DNA from: Ignavibacteriota bacterium
GTDB taxonomy: Bacteria; Bacteroidota; Ignavibacteria; Ignavibacteriales; Melioribacteraceae
Assembly: GCA_002746605.1 (NCBI GenBank)
Contig: PDPT01000037.1
Span: forward strand, 62,001 to 126,000
Reading direction: 5' to 3'
Length of the DNA stretch: 64,000 nt
Position numbers and translations under genes: made by a program. Positions 31,804 to 41,559 of the stretch are shown here, one piece after another. The notes under the pieces are model-generated. The model ran no database searches. It saw only the letters and a program-made list of their open reading frames with translations, and was not told the DNA's origin. The stretch's first letter is position 1. Each line of letters begins with the position of its first letter.

Positions 31804-33152
31804 TACCCTTCCTTATCAATTAAAGTTAAATTTCTTCTAAGGTTATTACCATGATCTATTTTTGAAGGACAGACATAAGTACATAATGCCAAATCTTCTT
31901 CATCTAATTCTAAACAGCCGAGTTTTTCAGATTCTTCAACATCATTAACGGCAAGAGAACGCAAGAGAAAAGTTGGAAGAATATCAAGAGGCATAACTTC
32001 TTCGTAACTTCCATTTGGAACTATGGCTCTTTTGCCTCCATTAAGCGTAGATGTAAAATTGAATTTTTTATCGGGAGTTAGGCTGGAAAGCAAAACTTTT
32101 TTAATGGAAAAGAGTTTGGAACTCGGCACAACCCAACCTAAAAAATCTCTTTGAGTTGCTTCTTCAATAGCTGTAACTTGTTGATGATATCTGCCAAGGT
32201 ATGCTTCTTCTTTTGTAGCTTTTCTTCCGCTGAGAACAGAACCCGAAATTATTCTTTGTTCACCATCTGCTATTTCATTTTCGGTTAAGTCAAATAACGA
32301 AGCTCCTATTCGAGTTTTAATATAACCCGGTTTTTTAACTGAAGGTCCTGTAATTGCTACAGTTCTTTCAACGTTTATTTTTCCGGTCGTAAACAAATCG
32401 CCAATCATTGCAACATCTTGAGCGTTTATATACCAAACTTTTCTATTTCTTCCTACAGGCGAAAGGAAATGAATATGTGTGCCTGCAAGACCTTTGGGAT
32501 GAACCCCGCTAAATTCTTTGGTTAACAAATTATTTAATTCTACTTCCGGAATATTACTTCCCTTTTCTTTACACAGAAAAACTTTCCCATCAGTAAGCTT
32601 AGAGACAATCCTCAATCCGTTTTTGAAACTATTTTCTTTACTTTTCAAGATTTTTTCTAAAGACGGAGCATTTGGATTAGAATCAATTGCAGTAACAAAA
32701 ATATTGCTTGGTGAATGTTCCGGATCAGCAACCTTACTAAAAGGTCTTTCTCTCAATGAAATCCAAACACCCGAGTCAAGTAATTGTTGCTTTACTTCTT
32801 CTCTATCAATAAATATAATTTTGGCTTCTTCATACGAGTTAAAGGTTACTTCTTCATCCCCCGATAGTTCAATTACTATAGACAAAAATTTTCTTTTTTC
32901 GCCTCTGTTTATTTCAACAACTTTACCTGCACCCGGAGATGTAAACTTAACACCTGCCATTTTTTTATCGGTAAATAAAAGCTGACCTAATTTAACAGTA
33001 TCACCTTCATTTACCGCCATAGTTGGCTTAAGACCAATATAATCATTTCCTAAAAGAGCAATTTTTTTTACATCTTTTGTAAGGTTTACTTGAGTTGAAG
33101 GTTCACCGTTTATTGGTAAGTCCAACCCTTTTTTAATATTAATAACACTCAT
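31803..33152 (-). CDS. nqrA: Na+-translocating NADH:quinone reductase subunit A
   Basis: A 449-residue soluble subunit at the cytoplasmic face. Its beginning, [15 protein letters not shown], is the NqrA signature, followed by an RnfC-like barrel-sandwich region ([18 protein letters not shown]) and FAGGHIH-like [12 protein letters not shown]. It contributes to quinone binding. Operon order nqrA-B-C-D-E-F is canonical. The upstream 478 bp intergenic region holds the operon promoter. Confidence 0.97.
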   Translation of the reverse strand: MSVINIKKGLDLPINGEPSTQVNLTKDVKKIALLGNDYIGLKPTMAVNEGDTVKLGQLLFTDKKMAGVKFTSPGAGKVVEINRGEKRKFLSIVIELSGDEEVTFNSYEEAKIIFIDREEVKQQLLDSGVWISLRERPFSKVADPEHSPSNIFVTAIDSNPNAPSLEKILKSKENSFKNGLRIVSKLTDGKVFLCKEKGSNIPEVELNNLLTKEFSGVHPKGLAGTHIHFLSPVGRNRKVWYINAQDVAMIGDLFTTGKINVERTVAITGPSVKKPGYIKTRIGASLFDLTENEIADGEQRIISGSVLSGRKATKEEAYLGRYHQQVTAIEEATQRDFLGWVVPSSKLFSIKKVLLSSLTPDKKFNFTSTLNGGKRAIVPNGSYEEVMPLDILPTFLLRSLAVNDVEESEKLGCLELDEEDLALCTYVCPSKIDHGNNLRRNLTLIDKEG

Positions 33153-33630
33153 TACTTTTACGCTATTATCCGATATGTTTTATATTTGTTATTTTATTTT
33201 AAATTTAAAAATACGTTAATACTAATTGAGTATCAAGATTTTTTACGAAGTTGACAATTTAATTATATTATGCAAATAATAACATTTATAAAAATTTACA
33301 TAGAGTAAGTTAACTATGTCGGTAAATTATTTAATTAATTTGCTTTTATATAGCTAAAAGAAGAGGTTATAATTTTGCAACTTGCAACTATATTTCTTAA
33401 AAACTGTATTCTACAAAAATTTATTAAATCCTATCAATTGCAACTTCATTTTATTAAACAATTTACAAATCGTTTGCTTAATTCTTTTCCACTTTTTATG
33501 AAACTTTATACTTAAAATTTTAATTTGATGTTAATTTTGGGATGGTTTAATATTCTTCTTATTTAGTTGCAAATGAAGAAAAAATTGTAAAGAAGTAAAA
33601 AAAAGCCCCTCAAATTGAGGGGCGAAAAAT
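33153..33630. promoter_or_regulatory. 478 bp region upstream of nqrA with repeated TTGCAACT
   Basis: No gene is seen. The 8-mer TTGCAACT occurs three times on the plus strand (33375-33382, 33382-33389 and 33438-33445) and once inverted (AGTTGCAA at 33565-33572). A cluster this dense is unusual for such AT-rich DNA. The region upstream of nqrA may be regulatory, but the copies lie more than 200 bp from the nqrA start. Confidence 0.3.
33597..33623 (-). terminator. Rho-independent terminator of the tonB-like gene
   Basis: A perfect 8 bp stem GCCCCTCA / TGAGGGGC with a 3-base loop. On the minus strand it is followed by eight T residues. It lies just past the stop of the TonB-family gene and insulates the nqr operon from it. 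Confidence 0.92.
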
Positions 33631-34284
33631 TTAATTAAGCTTAAATAATATTGGTATTGAAACTTGAACTTTTACCGGTTTACCTCTTTGTTCACCCGGA
33701 CTAAATCTTGTTTTCATTACCGCAGCTACAGCTGCTTCATCACAACCGGCACCAATACCTTTAACTACTTCAGCTTTACGAACAGTTCCGGTTTCATCAA
33801 CAAATGCTTTCACGAAAACTCTACCTTGAACACCTGCACGTTTAGCAATTTCGGGATAGATGATGCGTTTTTGAATTCCTGCAATACCGCCTATAGGTTG
33901 AGGCATTTTTTCAACTGCTACAAAGAAATCAGGAGCTACTTCTTCTTCCTCTTCAACCGGTGGAGGAGGCGGTGCCGTAACTTCTTCATCCATATCAATT
34001 TCCGTGTCTTCAATTTCAATGTCTTCCAATTCTTCATCTGCAGGTGCTTCAATTGGAATTGGAGGTTTTGGTGGTGGTGGTGGAGCCGTTTCTTGTTTTG
34101 TAATTTCTACATCTTCCATTTCAACTAACTCTTGCGGAGCTTCAACTGCAAGTTCTTCCGCTTCCACACGTGGAAAAAACTTAAATGCTAATATCATTAC
34201 TAATAATGCTAATGCTATACTGATCTCAAATACTCTTCTATATTTGAGTTTTAGATCAACTTTTGGGTTCTTTGGTAATGCCAC
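33631..34284 (-). CDS. TonB-family energy transducer
   Basis: A 217-residue protein with an N-terminal membrane helix (about 19-38) and an acidic proline-rich spacer with PPPPPKPP and PPPPPVEEEEE stretches spanning the periplasm. The C-terminal TonB domain has YPEIAKRAGVQGRVFVKAFVDETG and GCDEAAVAAVMKTRFSPGEQRGKPV. TonB proteins pass proton-motive energy from ExbBD to outer-membrane receptors. No exbB or exbD is in the window. It is a single-gene unit with its own terminator. Confidence 0.93.
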   Translation of the reverse strand: MALPKNPKVDLKLKYRRVFEISIALALLVMILAFKFFPRVEAEELAVEAPQELVEMEDVEITKQETAPPPPPKPPIPIEAPADEELEDIEIEDTEIDMDEEVTAPPPPPVEEEEEVAPDFFVAVEKMPQPIGGIAGIQKRIIYPEIAKRAGVQGRVFVKAFVDETGTVRKAEVVKGIGAGCDEAAVAAVMKTRFSPGEQRGKPVKVQVSIPILFKLN

Positions 34285-34386
34285 TGTATTTCTCCCTTAA
34301 TATAAAAAGAATGTGTATTATTTAACTACAACTTATAAAATCATTTGATAATAATCAATTGAATATTTTTTTTACAACAGAAATTC

Positions 34387-34803
34387 TTAATTTGTTTCTA
34401 AATTTATTTCTTTTTTCTCCAAATATTTTAAGAACAAACAAGAAATTCCAATTCCAACTATGCTCCCTAAAAAATCAGCTAACCAATCATGAATATCTGC
34501 CGACCTATTTGGGACTAACAACTGATGAAGTTCATCTATAACTCCATAAATTGAACATATTAGAACTGTTCCCAATACAAAATACTTTTTAAGAAATTTC
34601 CTTTTGTCTTGAAAATAAAAATTGAGTGATAATAAAAAAGCAAGACCTAGATAAGCTCCAAAATGTTTTATCTTATCACTTACTTCAAAAATATCGGTAA
34701 TGTTATCCGAAGGCAAAGAAGTACCAATAAATAAAATTAGCCAATAAAGTATTAGAGGTAAGACCAATACTTTAAATTTATTTTTTTTTATGTAATTATA
34801 CAA
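34387..34803 (-). CDS. VanZ-like family membrane protein
   Basis: 138 residues with four hydrophobic segments and VanZ-family features: an early FIGTSLPSDN motif, DKIKHFGAYLGLAFLL, and GVIDELHQLLVPNRSADIHDWLADFLGS. The function is unknown; VanZ of the Tn1546 cluster gives low-level teicoplanin resistance, which does not imply resistance here. The start overlaps the nnr gene by 8 bp. Confidence 0.9.
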   Translation of the reverse strand: MYNYIKKNKFKVLVLPLILYWLILFIGTSLPSDNITDIFEVSDKIKHFGAYLGLAFLLSLNFYFQDKRKFLKKYFVLGTVLICSIYGVIDELHQLLVPNRSADIHDWLADFLGSIVGIGISCLFLKYLEKKEINLETN

Positions 34804-36361
34804 TAGATTTCCTTAAAAATTTTATTGCTGTCGGTAACTTATTGATTAATTTGTCAGGTATTATTCCAAATTCAGATTCATTTTTTTTAATTAAATCGGC
34901 AGTTAATCCGTGTAGATAAACTGCAGAAATTATTGATTCTTCAATTGATTCTTGCTGAACAATAAAAGAAGTTATTAAACCGGTCAAAGCATCTCCGCTT
35001 CCGAATTTTGCAAGCCCGGCATTTCCCGAAGAGTTTATAAATATTTCGCCTATGGGATTAAAAATAATTGTCGTTGAACCTTTTAGAACTAAATAAGAAT
35101 TTGTTTCGGATGTAAATTTACGACCGTAATTTAACAAGTTTTGTTTCAGCTCGGATAATTCAATTCCAAGTAAATCAGCAAACTCTTTGTGGTGCGGGGT
35201 AAAAACTTTATTATGAAGATGGAATTTTTGATATCCTCCATTCTTTAAAGCATTTATAGCATCGGCATCAATTACTACTCTTTTGCCTTTGTAATCCTCT
35301 AACAACTTATAAACAAACTCAGCAGTTTCTTTTTCTCTGCCAAGACCGGGACCAATAGCAATGGCATCAGCCCAATCAACTATTTTTTTTGCTTCGTTAT
35401 AATTCACAACACTTAGAAAACCATTATTGTTATCTTCATAATCTGAAACGATAGCGGAATTCATTTTGCTTTGAATTAGTTGTTTTAAACTTTTGGGAAC
35501 GAATATTTTTCCTGCTCCGCTTCCACTTATCATTGCAGAGTTAATTGCAAAAATTCCGGCTCCGGGCATATTTCCCGAACTACCTATCACTAAAATTTTT
35601 CCTGCTGAATATTTATTTATGTTTTCATTTCTTTTTGGTAAAAACCTTAATGCATCTTCAGGTTCAATTAAGAAATCTTTGGTATCTATATTATCAAAAT
35701 AACTATTACCAATTCCAATACTTCCCTTTTTGACTTCACCTGAAAAGATTTTTCCTTTTTCATAGAAAAGTCCGGTTTTCATTTCAGCAAGAGTAACGGT
35801 TAAATTAGCTTTAAAAATTTCTTCTCCTGAAGCATTATTCAAATTTAATCCTGTGGGGGAATCAATAGCTATTTTTAATGCAGGAATTTTGTTGACCTTT
35901 TGAACTATAGATTTGTAAGGTTCTCTTAAATCTCCGAAAGCACCAGTTCCCAAAATTGCATCGATTATTATTTCACAATCGGTAATATAATTTAAATCGC
36001 GTGCGGACTTATAAATTTTTATTCCGGAATTTTCATAATCATCAATTAAATTTCGGGTAATTTTATAATTTAGTAACGCATCGCCTTTTAGTTCACTTTC
36101 AGTTGCAAGTGAAATTACTTTTACAGTAAATCCTCTTATGAGAAGTTGACGAGCTAATGTAAAGCCATCGCCGCCATTATTACCTTTTCCGCAGACAATT
36201 CCGAATTTGTAAGAGTAATCGAAATAAGGATATTTTTCAAGTATTGCATAAAGAATACTTATAGCAGCATTCTCCATTAAAATGCTGCTTGGTATTTTTA
36301 ATTTATTTATTGCAAAATTATCCGCTTCTCTTACTTGTTGTTGAGAAAATAAAGGAATCAT
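34796..36361 (-). CDS. nnr: Bifunctional NAD(P)H-hydrate repair enzyme (epimerase + dehydratase)
   Basis: A 521-residue fusion. The N-terminal NnrE epimerase domain (1 to about 215) has the start motif READNFAI, SILMENAA and the GKGNNGGDGFTLARQL substrate loop. The C-terminal NnrD dehydratase domain (about 225-521) has AIGPGLGR and the catalytic KFGSGDALTGLI (GSGD in place of the usual GTGD). It repairs damaged NAD(P)HX, fitting a cell with heavy NADH traffic through Nqr. It is 3 bp from the preceding small gene. Confidence 0.95.
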   Translation of the reverse strand: MIPLFSQQQVREADNFAINKLKIPSSILMENAAISILYAILEKYPYFDYSYKFGIVCGKGNNGGDGFTLARQLLIRGFTVKVISLATESELKGDALLNYKITRNLIDDYENSGIKIYKSARDLNYITDCEIIIDAILGTGAFGDLREPYKSIVQKVNKIPALKIAIDSPTGLNLNNASGEEIFKANLTVTLAEMKTGLFYEKGKIFSGEVKKGSIGIGNSYFDNIDTKDFLIEPEDALRFLPKRNENINKYSAGKILVIGSSGNMPGAGIFAINSAMISGSGAGKIFVPKSLKQLIQSKMNSAIVSDYEDNNNGFLSVVNYNEAKKIVDWADAIAIGPGLGREKETAEFVYKLLEDYKGKRVVIDADAINALKNGGYQKFHLHNKVFTPHHKEFADLLGIELSELKQNLLNYGRKFTSETNSYLVLKGSTTIIFNPIGEIFINSSGNAGLAKFGSGDALTGLITSFIVQQESIEESIISAVYLHGLTADLIKKNESEFGIIPDKLINKLPTAIKFLRKSIV

Positions 36362-36364
36362 AGT

Positions 36365-36730
36365 TTAATCAATAAATAAAACATCATCGTGTAGAATACT
36401 AATTTCTAATTTATGATTTTCTAAAGGATTCAAAGAAAGTCTAATATGATTATTAAAATCGAAGATGTCTTCAGATTCTTCTACCACAATAAGTTTAATA
36501 GTTTCATATTTGGAAACATCAGCCAAAATATCTTTATGATTGAAGAAATAAATTTCAGTATATTTATCATAGATTTTATAAAATGCACCTTCAGAATAGT
36601 GACTGAAATCCATTATTAAATCATCATCAATAACAGCTTTTAATATTTCAACTTTAAATGGAAGTAAAACTCTTGTACCGTAATGCATTCCATTTTTTTT
36701 CTCATTTAATGCTGCTTGTAATGTATTCAT
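36365..36730 (-). CDS. Conserved-looking hypothetical protein
   Basis: The ORF track begins inside nhaD. The ATG at 36730, 7 bp after a strong GGAGG, is the better start and gives 121 residues (MNTLQAALNEKKNGMHYGTR). It is a soluble alpha/beta-looking protein with no signal peptide or membrane helix, no catalytic motif and many acidic residues. It sits between nhaD and nnr with 2-3 bp gaps, so it is part of that operon. I do not recognise the family. Confidence 0.75.
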   Translation of the reverse strand: MNTLQAALNEKKNGMHYGTRVLLPFKVEILKAVIDDDLIMDFSHYSEGAFYKIYDKYTEIYFFNHKDILADVSKYETIKLIVVEESEDIFDFNNHIRLSLNPLENHKLEISILHDDVLFID

Positions 36731-36732
36731 AA

Positions 36733-38109
36733 TTAACCTCCATTGTAAAATACTAACCAAACAATAATAAAAATAGGAATTAAGATTGGAATTGAATACT
36801 TAAACAAATAAGCAAAAAAGCTCGGCATCTTTATACCTGATCTTTCACAAATTGATTTAACCATAAAATTCGGTCCATTCCCTATATACGTCATTGCTCC
36901 AAAGAACACGGCTGCGACAGATATTGCAGAAAGATAGATAGGAAAGTCTAATGATAACTGATGCACTTCGGCAGTATTATTAATATCAAAACTAAATTTC
37001 CCCATAGCTGCACTCAAAAAGTTTAAGTATGTTGGAGCATTATCTAAAAATCCCGAAAGCAAACCCGTTGCCCAATAAAAAATGCCTTGATTAAGTTGTT
37101 CACCATAAACTTTTGCTTCGTGAGCAATTAATTGTAATGCAGGTATCATTGTAGCAAAAATACCTATGAATAAATATGCCACTTCTTTTATAGGTTCAAA
37201 ATCAAACTCATTTGCTTTAAGAATTTCTTGATCAGCTGATTTGTAAGAAAAATAAACTACAGAAAACATAATAATTTCTCTTATTCCAAAAGGTAATGGA
37301 GATAAACTGGGTACCCAAGAAATAATTGCAGGATCAATAAAAACAGAAATTAAAACTATTAACAAAAATCCGACATTCTTTAATCCCTTAAATTCAATTT
37401 TACCTGTATATTCTTGTTCATCTTTAACTTCCGGTTTATTCCTCGAATCTATTACATAAAAAACTGCAAGAACTAATAAAACTGTCGGTAACCAAATATA
37501 CCAAACATGCCCGAAGAACCAAAAGAAATCTACACCCCGCAAAAATCCCAGAAACAAAGGCGGATCTCCAATTGGAGTTAAAGCACCACCAATATTGCTT
37601 ACCAAAAATATAAAGAAAATCATTTGATAAGGTTTTATTCTTTTTCTGTTAATCTTTATGTAAGGTCTTATCAACAGCATTGAAGCACCTGTAGTGCCAA
37701 TAATATTTGCAATAACAGATCCTATAAAGAGAATTATAACATTTAACATTGGAGTTGATTTTTTATCAACTTTTATAAGAATACCACCGGAAGCAACAAA
37801 GAGTGATGCAAGCAATGCAATAAATGCAAGATATTCCGCTAATGTATGTAACAAGCTATGCGTATCTTGCAGAAAGAGCAAATAATAAAAAGTTGTTATC
37901 ATACCAAGAAAAATTGCAATTTTAGGATAATGGTGCTCCCAAAAATGGTGATAAAATAAAGGTCCCGTTGCAATCATAAGAAGTAGAATTACAAACGGAA
38001 TAACCATGTAAGTTTCAGGTAAGGTATGCTCCCCACCCGAAGCTGCAAACAATTGACTTGGCAGTTGCAGCAACATTAATAGCACAGAAATAAAAAATAT
38101 CTTTTTCAT
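36733..38109 (-). CDS. nhaD: Na+/H+ antiporter, NhaD family
   Basis: A 458-residue membrane protein of the ion transporter (IT) superfamily. It begins with a signal-like segment, then about twelve helices with NIIGTTGASMLLIRPYIK, SNIGGALTPIGDPPLFLGFLRG and the terminal GNGPNFMVKSICE motif typical of NhaD. I chose the ATG at 38109 over the upstream TTG because GAGG lies just before it. NhaD extrudes Na+ using protons or re-imports it, complementing the Na+ pump Nqr. Confidence 0.92.
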   Translation of the reverse strand: MKKIFFISVLLMLLQLPSQLFAASGGEHTLPETYMVIPFVILLLMIATGPLFYHHFWEHHYPKIAIFLGMITTFYYLLFLQDTHSLLHTLAEYLAFIALLASLFVASGGILIKVDKKSTPMLNVIILFIGSVIANIIGTTGASMLLIRPYIKINRKRIKPYQMIFFIFLVSNIGGALTPIGDPPLFLGFLRGVDFFWFFGHVWYIWLPTVLLVLAVFYVIDSRNKPEVKDEQEYTGKIEFKGLKNVGFLLIVLISVFIDPAIISWVPSLSPLPFGIREIIMFSVVYFSYKSADQEILKANEFDFEPIKEVAYLFIGIFATMIPALQLIAHEAKVYGEQLNQGIFYWATGLLSGFLDNAPTYLNFLSAAMGKFSFDINNTAEVHQLSLDFPIYLSAISVAAVFFGAMTYIGNGPNFMVKSICERSGIKMPSFFAYLFKYSIPILIPIFIIVWLVFYNGG

Positions 38110-38124
38110 AATCCTCAATCAATT

Positions 38125-39423
38125 TTATGGAGTATTTCTATAAATCATTCTTGGGAACGGAATAGTTTCTCTAAGATGTTCAATTCCACAAATCCAAGTA
38201 ACAGTTCTTTCTAATCCGAGTCCGAATCCCGAATGAGGAACCGAACCATATCTTCTTAAATCCAAATACCACTCAAAATAATTTTGGGGTAAATTATGCT
38301 CTTTAATTCGTTCTAAAAGCAAATCGATGTTATCTTCTCTTTGACTGCCTCCTATAATTTCGCCGTAACCTTCAGGAGCAAGCACATCAACGGCTAAAGC
38401 CACTTTAGGGTTTTCCGGATCACGTTTCATGTAGAAAGCTTTTATATCCGCAGGGTATCTGTGAATCATCACAGGCTTATCAAATTGCTCAGAAATAATT
38501 GTTTCATCAGGAGCACCAAAATCATCGCCCCATGTAAAATCTTTTCCTGCCGCCTTAATCATTTCTACAGCTTCTGTATATGAAACTCTAGGAAAAGGTC
38601 TTACAACTTTTTCTAATTTGCTTGTATCTCGTTCCAATACTTCCAATTCTGTTTTACAATCTTTAAGAACAGTTTGAACTATATATTCCAAAAATTCTTC
38701 TGCAAGATCCATATCATCATTTAATTCATAAAAAGCCATTTCAGGCTCAACCATCCAAAACTCTGTTAAATGTCTTCTTGTTTTTGATTTTTCGGCTCTG
38801 AACGTAGGACCAAAAGTATAAACTTTACCGAGTGCCATTGCTCCCGCCTCAGCATAAAGTTGTCCTGATTGAGTTAAATATGCTTTACCCAAATCAAAAT
38901 ATTCCATTTCAAAAAGTGTGGAAGTTCCTTCGGAAGCATTTGGCGTTATTATAGGCGGATCGAATAAGGTAAAATCTCGTTCATCAAAGAAATCTCTTAT
39001 TGCCTTTACAATTCTATGACGAATTTTAAGAATCGCAGCTTGTTTTTTTGAACGAACCCATAAATGCCTATGATCAATCAAAAATTCTATTCCGTGTTCT
39101 TTCGGAGTAATCGGATATTCGTTAGAATCTCCTATCATTTTTAAATCTACAGCATCAAGTTCGTAACCGCCTACAGCTCTTGGTTCTTCTTTTACTTTAC
39201 CTTTTACTTCAAAAGCAGCTTCTTGAGAAATTGAATCTGCAAGTTTAAAAACTTCTTCGGTAACATTTCCTTTGAAAACGATACATTGTAAATAGCCCGT
39301 TCCATCTCTAAGAATCAGGAATTTAACTTTTCCGCTGGATCTTTTATTAAAAAGCCAACCCTTTAAGATAACTTCTTCTCCTACATGCTTGGATAAATCT
39401 TTAATATAAGTGTGTGAAATCAT
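38125..39423 (-). CDS. asnS: Asparaginyl-tRNA synthetase
   Basis: A 432-residue class IIb aminoacyl-tRNA synthetase. The N-terminal OB-fold anticodon domain is seen around [23 protein letters not shown]. Class II motif 2 is in [21 protein letters not shown], and motif 3 is [15 protein letters not shown]. The [11 protein letters not shown] form and the length distinguish it from archaeal-type AspRS. Its presence means Asn-tRNA need not be made by amidation. It lies 15 bp from nhaD. Confidence 0.95.
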   Translation of the reverse strand: MISHTYIKDLSKHVGEEVILKGWLFNKRSSGKVKFLILRDGTGYLQCIVFKGNVTEEVFKLADSISQEAAFEVKGKVKEEPRAVGGYELDAVDLKMIGDSNEYPITPKEHGIEFLIDHRHLWVRSKKQAAILKIRHRIVKAIRDFFDERDFTLFDPPIITPNASEGTSTLFEMEYFDLGKAYLTQSGQLYAEAGAMALGKVYTFGPTFRAEKSKTRRHLTEFWMVEPEMAFYELNDDMDLAEEFLEYIVQTVLKDCKTELEVLERDTSKLEKVVRPFPRVSYTEAVEMIKAAGKDFTWGDDFGAPDETIISEQFDKPVMIHRYPADIKAFYMKRDPENPKVALAVDVLAPEGYGEIIGGSQREDNIDLLLERIKEHNLPQNYFEWYLDLRRYGSVPHSGFGLGLERTVTWICGIEHLRETIPFPRMIYRNTP

Positions 39424-39680
39424 ATGTAAACCGTATTTTCTGAAAAGAATAATTTTCTATTTTGTAAAATAGCATCTTTTAAGGAAATTTACATTAGAAA
39501 CTTTTAAAAAATTAAAATTCTTATTTACAAATTAGGTTAAAAAATTACAGATTGGAAGATTATCAGGTTTAGTGGCAGATTTTTATTTTTAAGTTTAAGT
39601 TATCAAGATAAAAATCAAGGTATATGCTTAAAATTTATTAGTTTTAATAACTAAATCTTTAACGGGTAAAAAAAATGGTT

Positions 39681-40232
39681 TTAAATCATTTCGCTCAACA
39701 ATTCTTTTCTTGGTTTTGGAATAACAACTTTGTTAACTAAAAGACCTTTTTCGGCAATAAGGTTTGCTCCCGAATCAACTGCAGATTGAACAGCTGCAAC
39801 TTCTCCGGTTAGAGTGCAGAATGCTTTTCCGCCAAGAGCCATTGCAAGCCTTATCTCAATAATTCTAACTGAAGCAGCTTTTACTGCTGCATCAGCTCCT
39901 TCAATTAAAGATGCTACCGAAAAGGATTCAATAATTCCGAGTGCTTCCAATTCAGTAACTCCCGAATGACCGGATAATGCAGGAAAAATATCTTTATGCA
40001 CATTAGGGATTACAAATGTATCAATTACTGCAAAATCAGTCTGACTTGCAGCATTCTCAACAGCCGAAGTAACAGCCGCAACATTTCCTCCAATCAAAAC
40101 CATATATTTTCCTGAACAAATAGTTCGTGAAAGAATCAATTCCACTTCTGATGTTTTTAACATAATATCTGCTGCCTGCATTCCTGCAGCAATACTTGTT
40201 AATTCAATTAATCCCAAAGAATTCATTTCCAT
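39681..40232 (-). CDS. pduT: Tandem-BMC shell protein, PduT-like (Fe-S cluster type)
   Basis: 183 residues made of two BMC domains in tandem (about 4-90 and 97-178). The first starts LGLIELTSIAAGMQAADIML, the second ALGIIESFSVASLIEGADAAVKAA. Cys39 in RTICSGKY matches the Cys of Salmonella PduT (TICPGK) that binds a [4Fe-4S] cluster at the trimer pore. Such shell proteins are thought to pass electrons across a microcompartment shell. It follows the pduS-like gene by 14 bp. No hexameric BMC-H, pentameric BMC-P or enzyme-core genes are in the window. Confidence 0.93.
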   Translation of the reverse strand: MEMNSLGLIELTSIAAGMQAADIMLKTSEVELILSRTICSGKYMVLIGGNVAAVTSAVENAASQTDFAVIDTFVIPNVHKDIFPALSGHSGVTELEALGIIESFSVASLIEGADAAVKAASVRIIEIRLAMALGGKAFCTLTGEVAAVQSAVDSGANLIAEKGLLVNKVVIPKPRKELLSEMI

Positions 40233-40246
40233 AATTAATACCTTTA

Positions 40247-41557
40247 CTACTTCTCGATTATTATAAAATCATTATTAACGTCTGTAACACTACCTGATAT
40301 TGGAGCATGAATTTTTGCTCCCAATTTTCCTGTTTCAACATCACCGATTAAATCACCCTTTTCAATTCTGCTATTCTTATTTACAACAGAAATTGCAGGA
40401 GCACCAACATGTTGCTTTAGATAAATTTTTACATAATTTGGTTCATCAAAATCATCTCGGTAAGGAGTGGATGTTTCATATTGTTCAACTTTTAATCTTT
40501 TCATCAGTTGTTTTATAGGAACTCTTCTACCTTCTTTTATCGGATGAACTTTTAACGGTTTTGTCTGTTCAAACTTAATTGAGTTTTCTCTTAAATAATT
40601 TTTTCCTTGATCGCAGGCTTCACGGGGATATAAGTCTTCGGGACACGCATAAAGCGAACAAAGTCCGCACGAACAACAAAGATCTGCATACTTGTTCCAA
40701 ACTTCCTTACCAGATGTTGAAAACTCAAGAGAACGCATAACTTTATGTGGCTGTACATCATAGCCAAGTAAGTAGCGCGGGCAAAATTCTGTACAATAAC
40801 TACATTGATCACAGGCAGATTTACCTATTCTGTTCATACTAGTCAGTTGCCTATTCATCCGCTGTACTAAATAATGCTCCTGCGGTAAGATAATAAGACC
40901 GGCTGTTGCCTTTGTTACAACTTCATTTAAATCTAAAGTTAATTTTCCCATCATAAGTCCGCTTACAAAAACAGCAAAATCCTTTGGAATTGCTCCACCA
41001 ACAAAATTGATAATATCTTTAAAACTTGTTCCAATAGGAACGAAAAAAGAACCTGGATTTCTTACTGCTCCAGTAACAGAAATAAATTTTTGTGTAACGG
41101 GAATATCTTGATTTGCATTAAAAACATTATAAAAAGTTTCTACATTGTTTACGACACAACCGACATTAAGAGGTAAACCTTTAGGCGGAATCAATCTTTT
41201 GGTTGCGTGATAAACTAATTCATACTCATCACCCGAAGGATAAAAATCTCCAAGCAAACTTAGTTCAATATTTTCATTCAAAAAAGGTTCAATGGCAGAA
41301 ATTGCACATGAATTTTTTTCTTTTATTCCAAAATATCCTTTTTTAGCAGAAACAGCATTAAACATCAACTCCATGCCTTTTACAATTTCTTCAGGGTGAT
41401 TCACCATAATTTCAAAATCTTTATGAATAAGGGGTTCGCACTCAGCTCCATTTGCAAGAATAAATTCAACATTAGACTTAGCTTTTATGTGAGTAGGGAA
41501 ACCTCCACCTCCTGCACCAACTACCCCTGCATCAAAGATTTTTTCGGGAAAACCCAT
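40247..41557 (-). CDS. pduS: PduS-like flavin/Fe-S oxidoreductase (RnfC family)
   Basis: A 436-residue cytoplasmic protein related to RnfC. It has an N-terminal glycine-rich flavin/NADH site GVVGAGGGGFPTH and a Nqo1-like NGAECEP segment. An SLBB domain spans the middle, and two [4Fe-4S] motifs follow: CDQCSYCTEFCP near 250 and CCSCGLCSLYACP near 296. A C-terminal barrel-sandwich part (KIHAPISGSVTDVN) completes it. PduS reduces cobalamin in the propanediol microcompartment and partners PduT, encoded directly downstream. Whether cobalamin is the substrate here is not shown. Confidence 0.9.
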   Translation of the reverse strand: MGFPEKIFDAGVVGAGGGGFPTHIKAKSNVEFILANGAECEPLIHKDFEIMVNHPEEIVKGMELMFNAVSAKKGYFGIKEKNSCAISAIEPFLNENIELSLLGDFYPSGDEYELVYHATKRLIPPKGLPLNVGCVVNNVETFYNVFNANQDIPVTQKFISVTGAVRNPGSFFVPIGTSFKDIINFVGGAIPKDFAVFVSGLMMGKLTLDLNEVVTKATAGLIILPQEHYLVQRMNRQLTSMNRIGKSACDQCSYCTEFCPRYLLGYDVQPHKVMRSLEFSTSGKEVWNKYADLCCSCGLCSLYACPEDLYPREACDQGKNYLRENSIKFEQTKPLKVHPIKEGRRVPIKQLMKRLKVEQYETSTPYRDDFDEPNYVKIYLKQHVGAPAISVVNKNSRIEKGDLIGDVETGKLGAKIHAPISGSVTDVNNDFIIIEK

Positions 41558-41559
41558 AG

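Noticed and set aside
34004-34300. Plus-strand ORF of 98 residues rich in Ser and Gly opposite the TonB-like gene
   Set aside because: It is the antisense shadow of the proline/glutamate-rich spacer of the TonB-family protein; composition is explained by that repeat.
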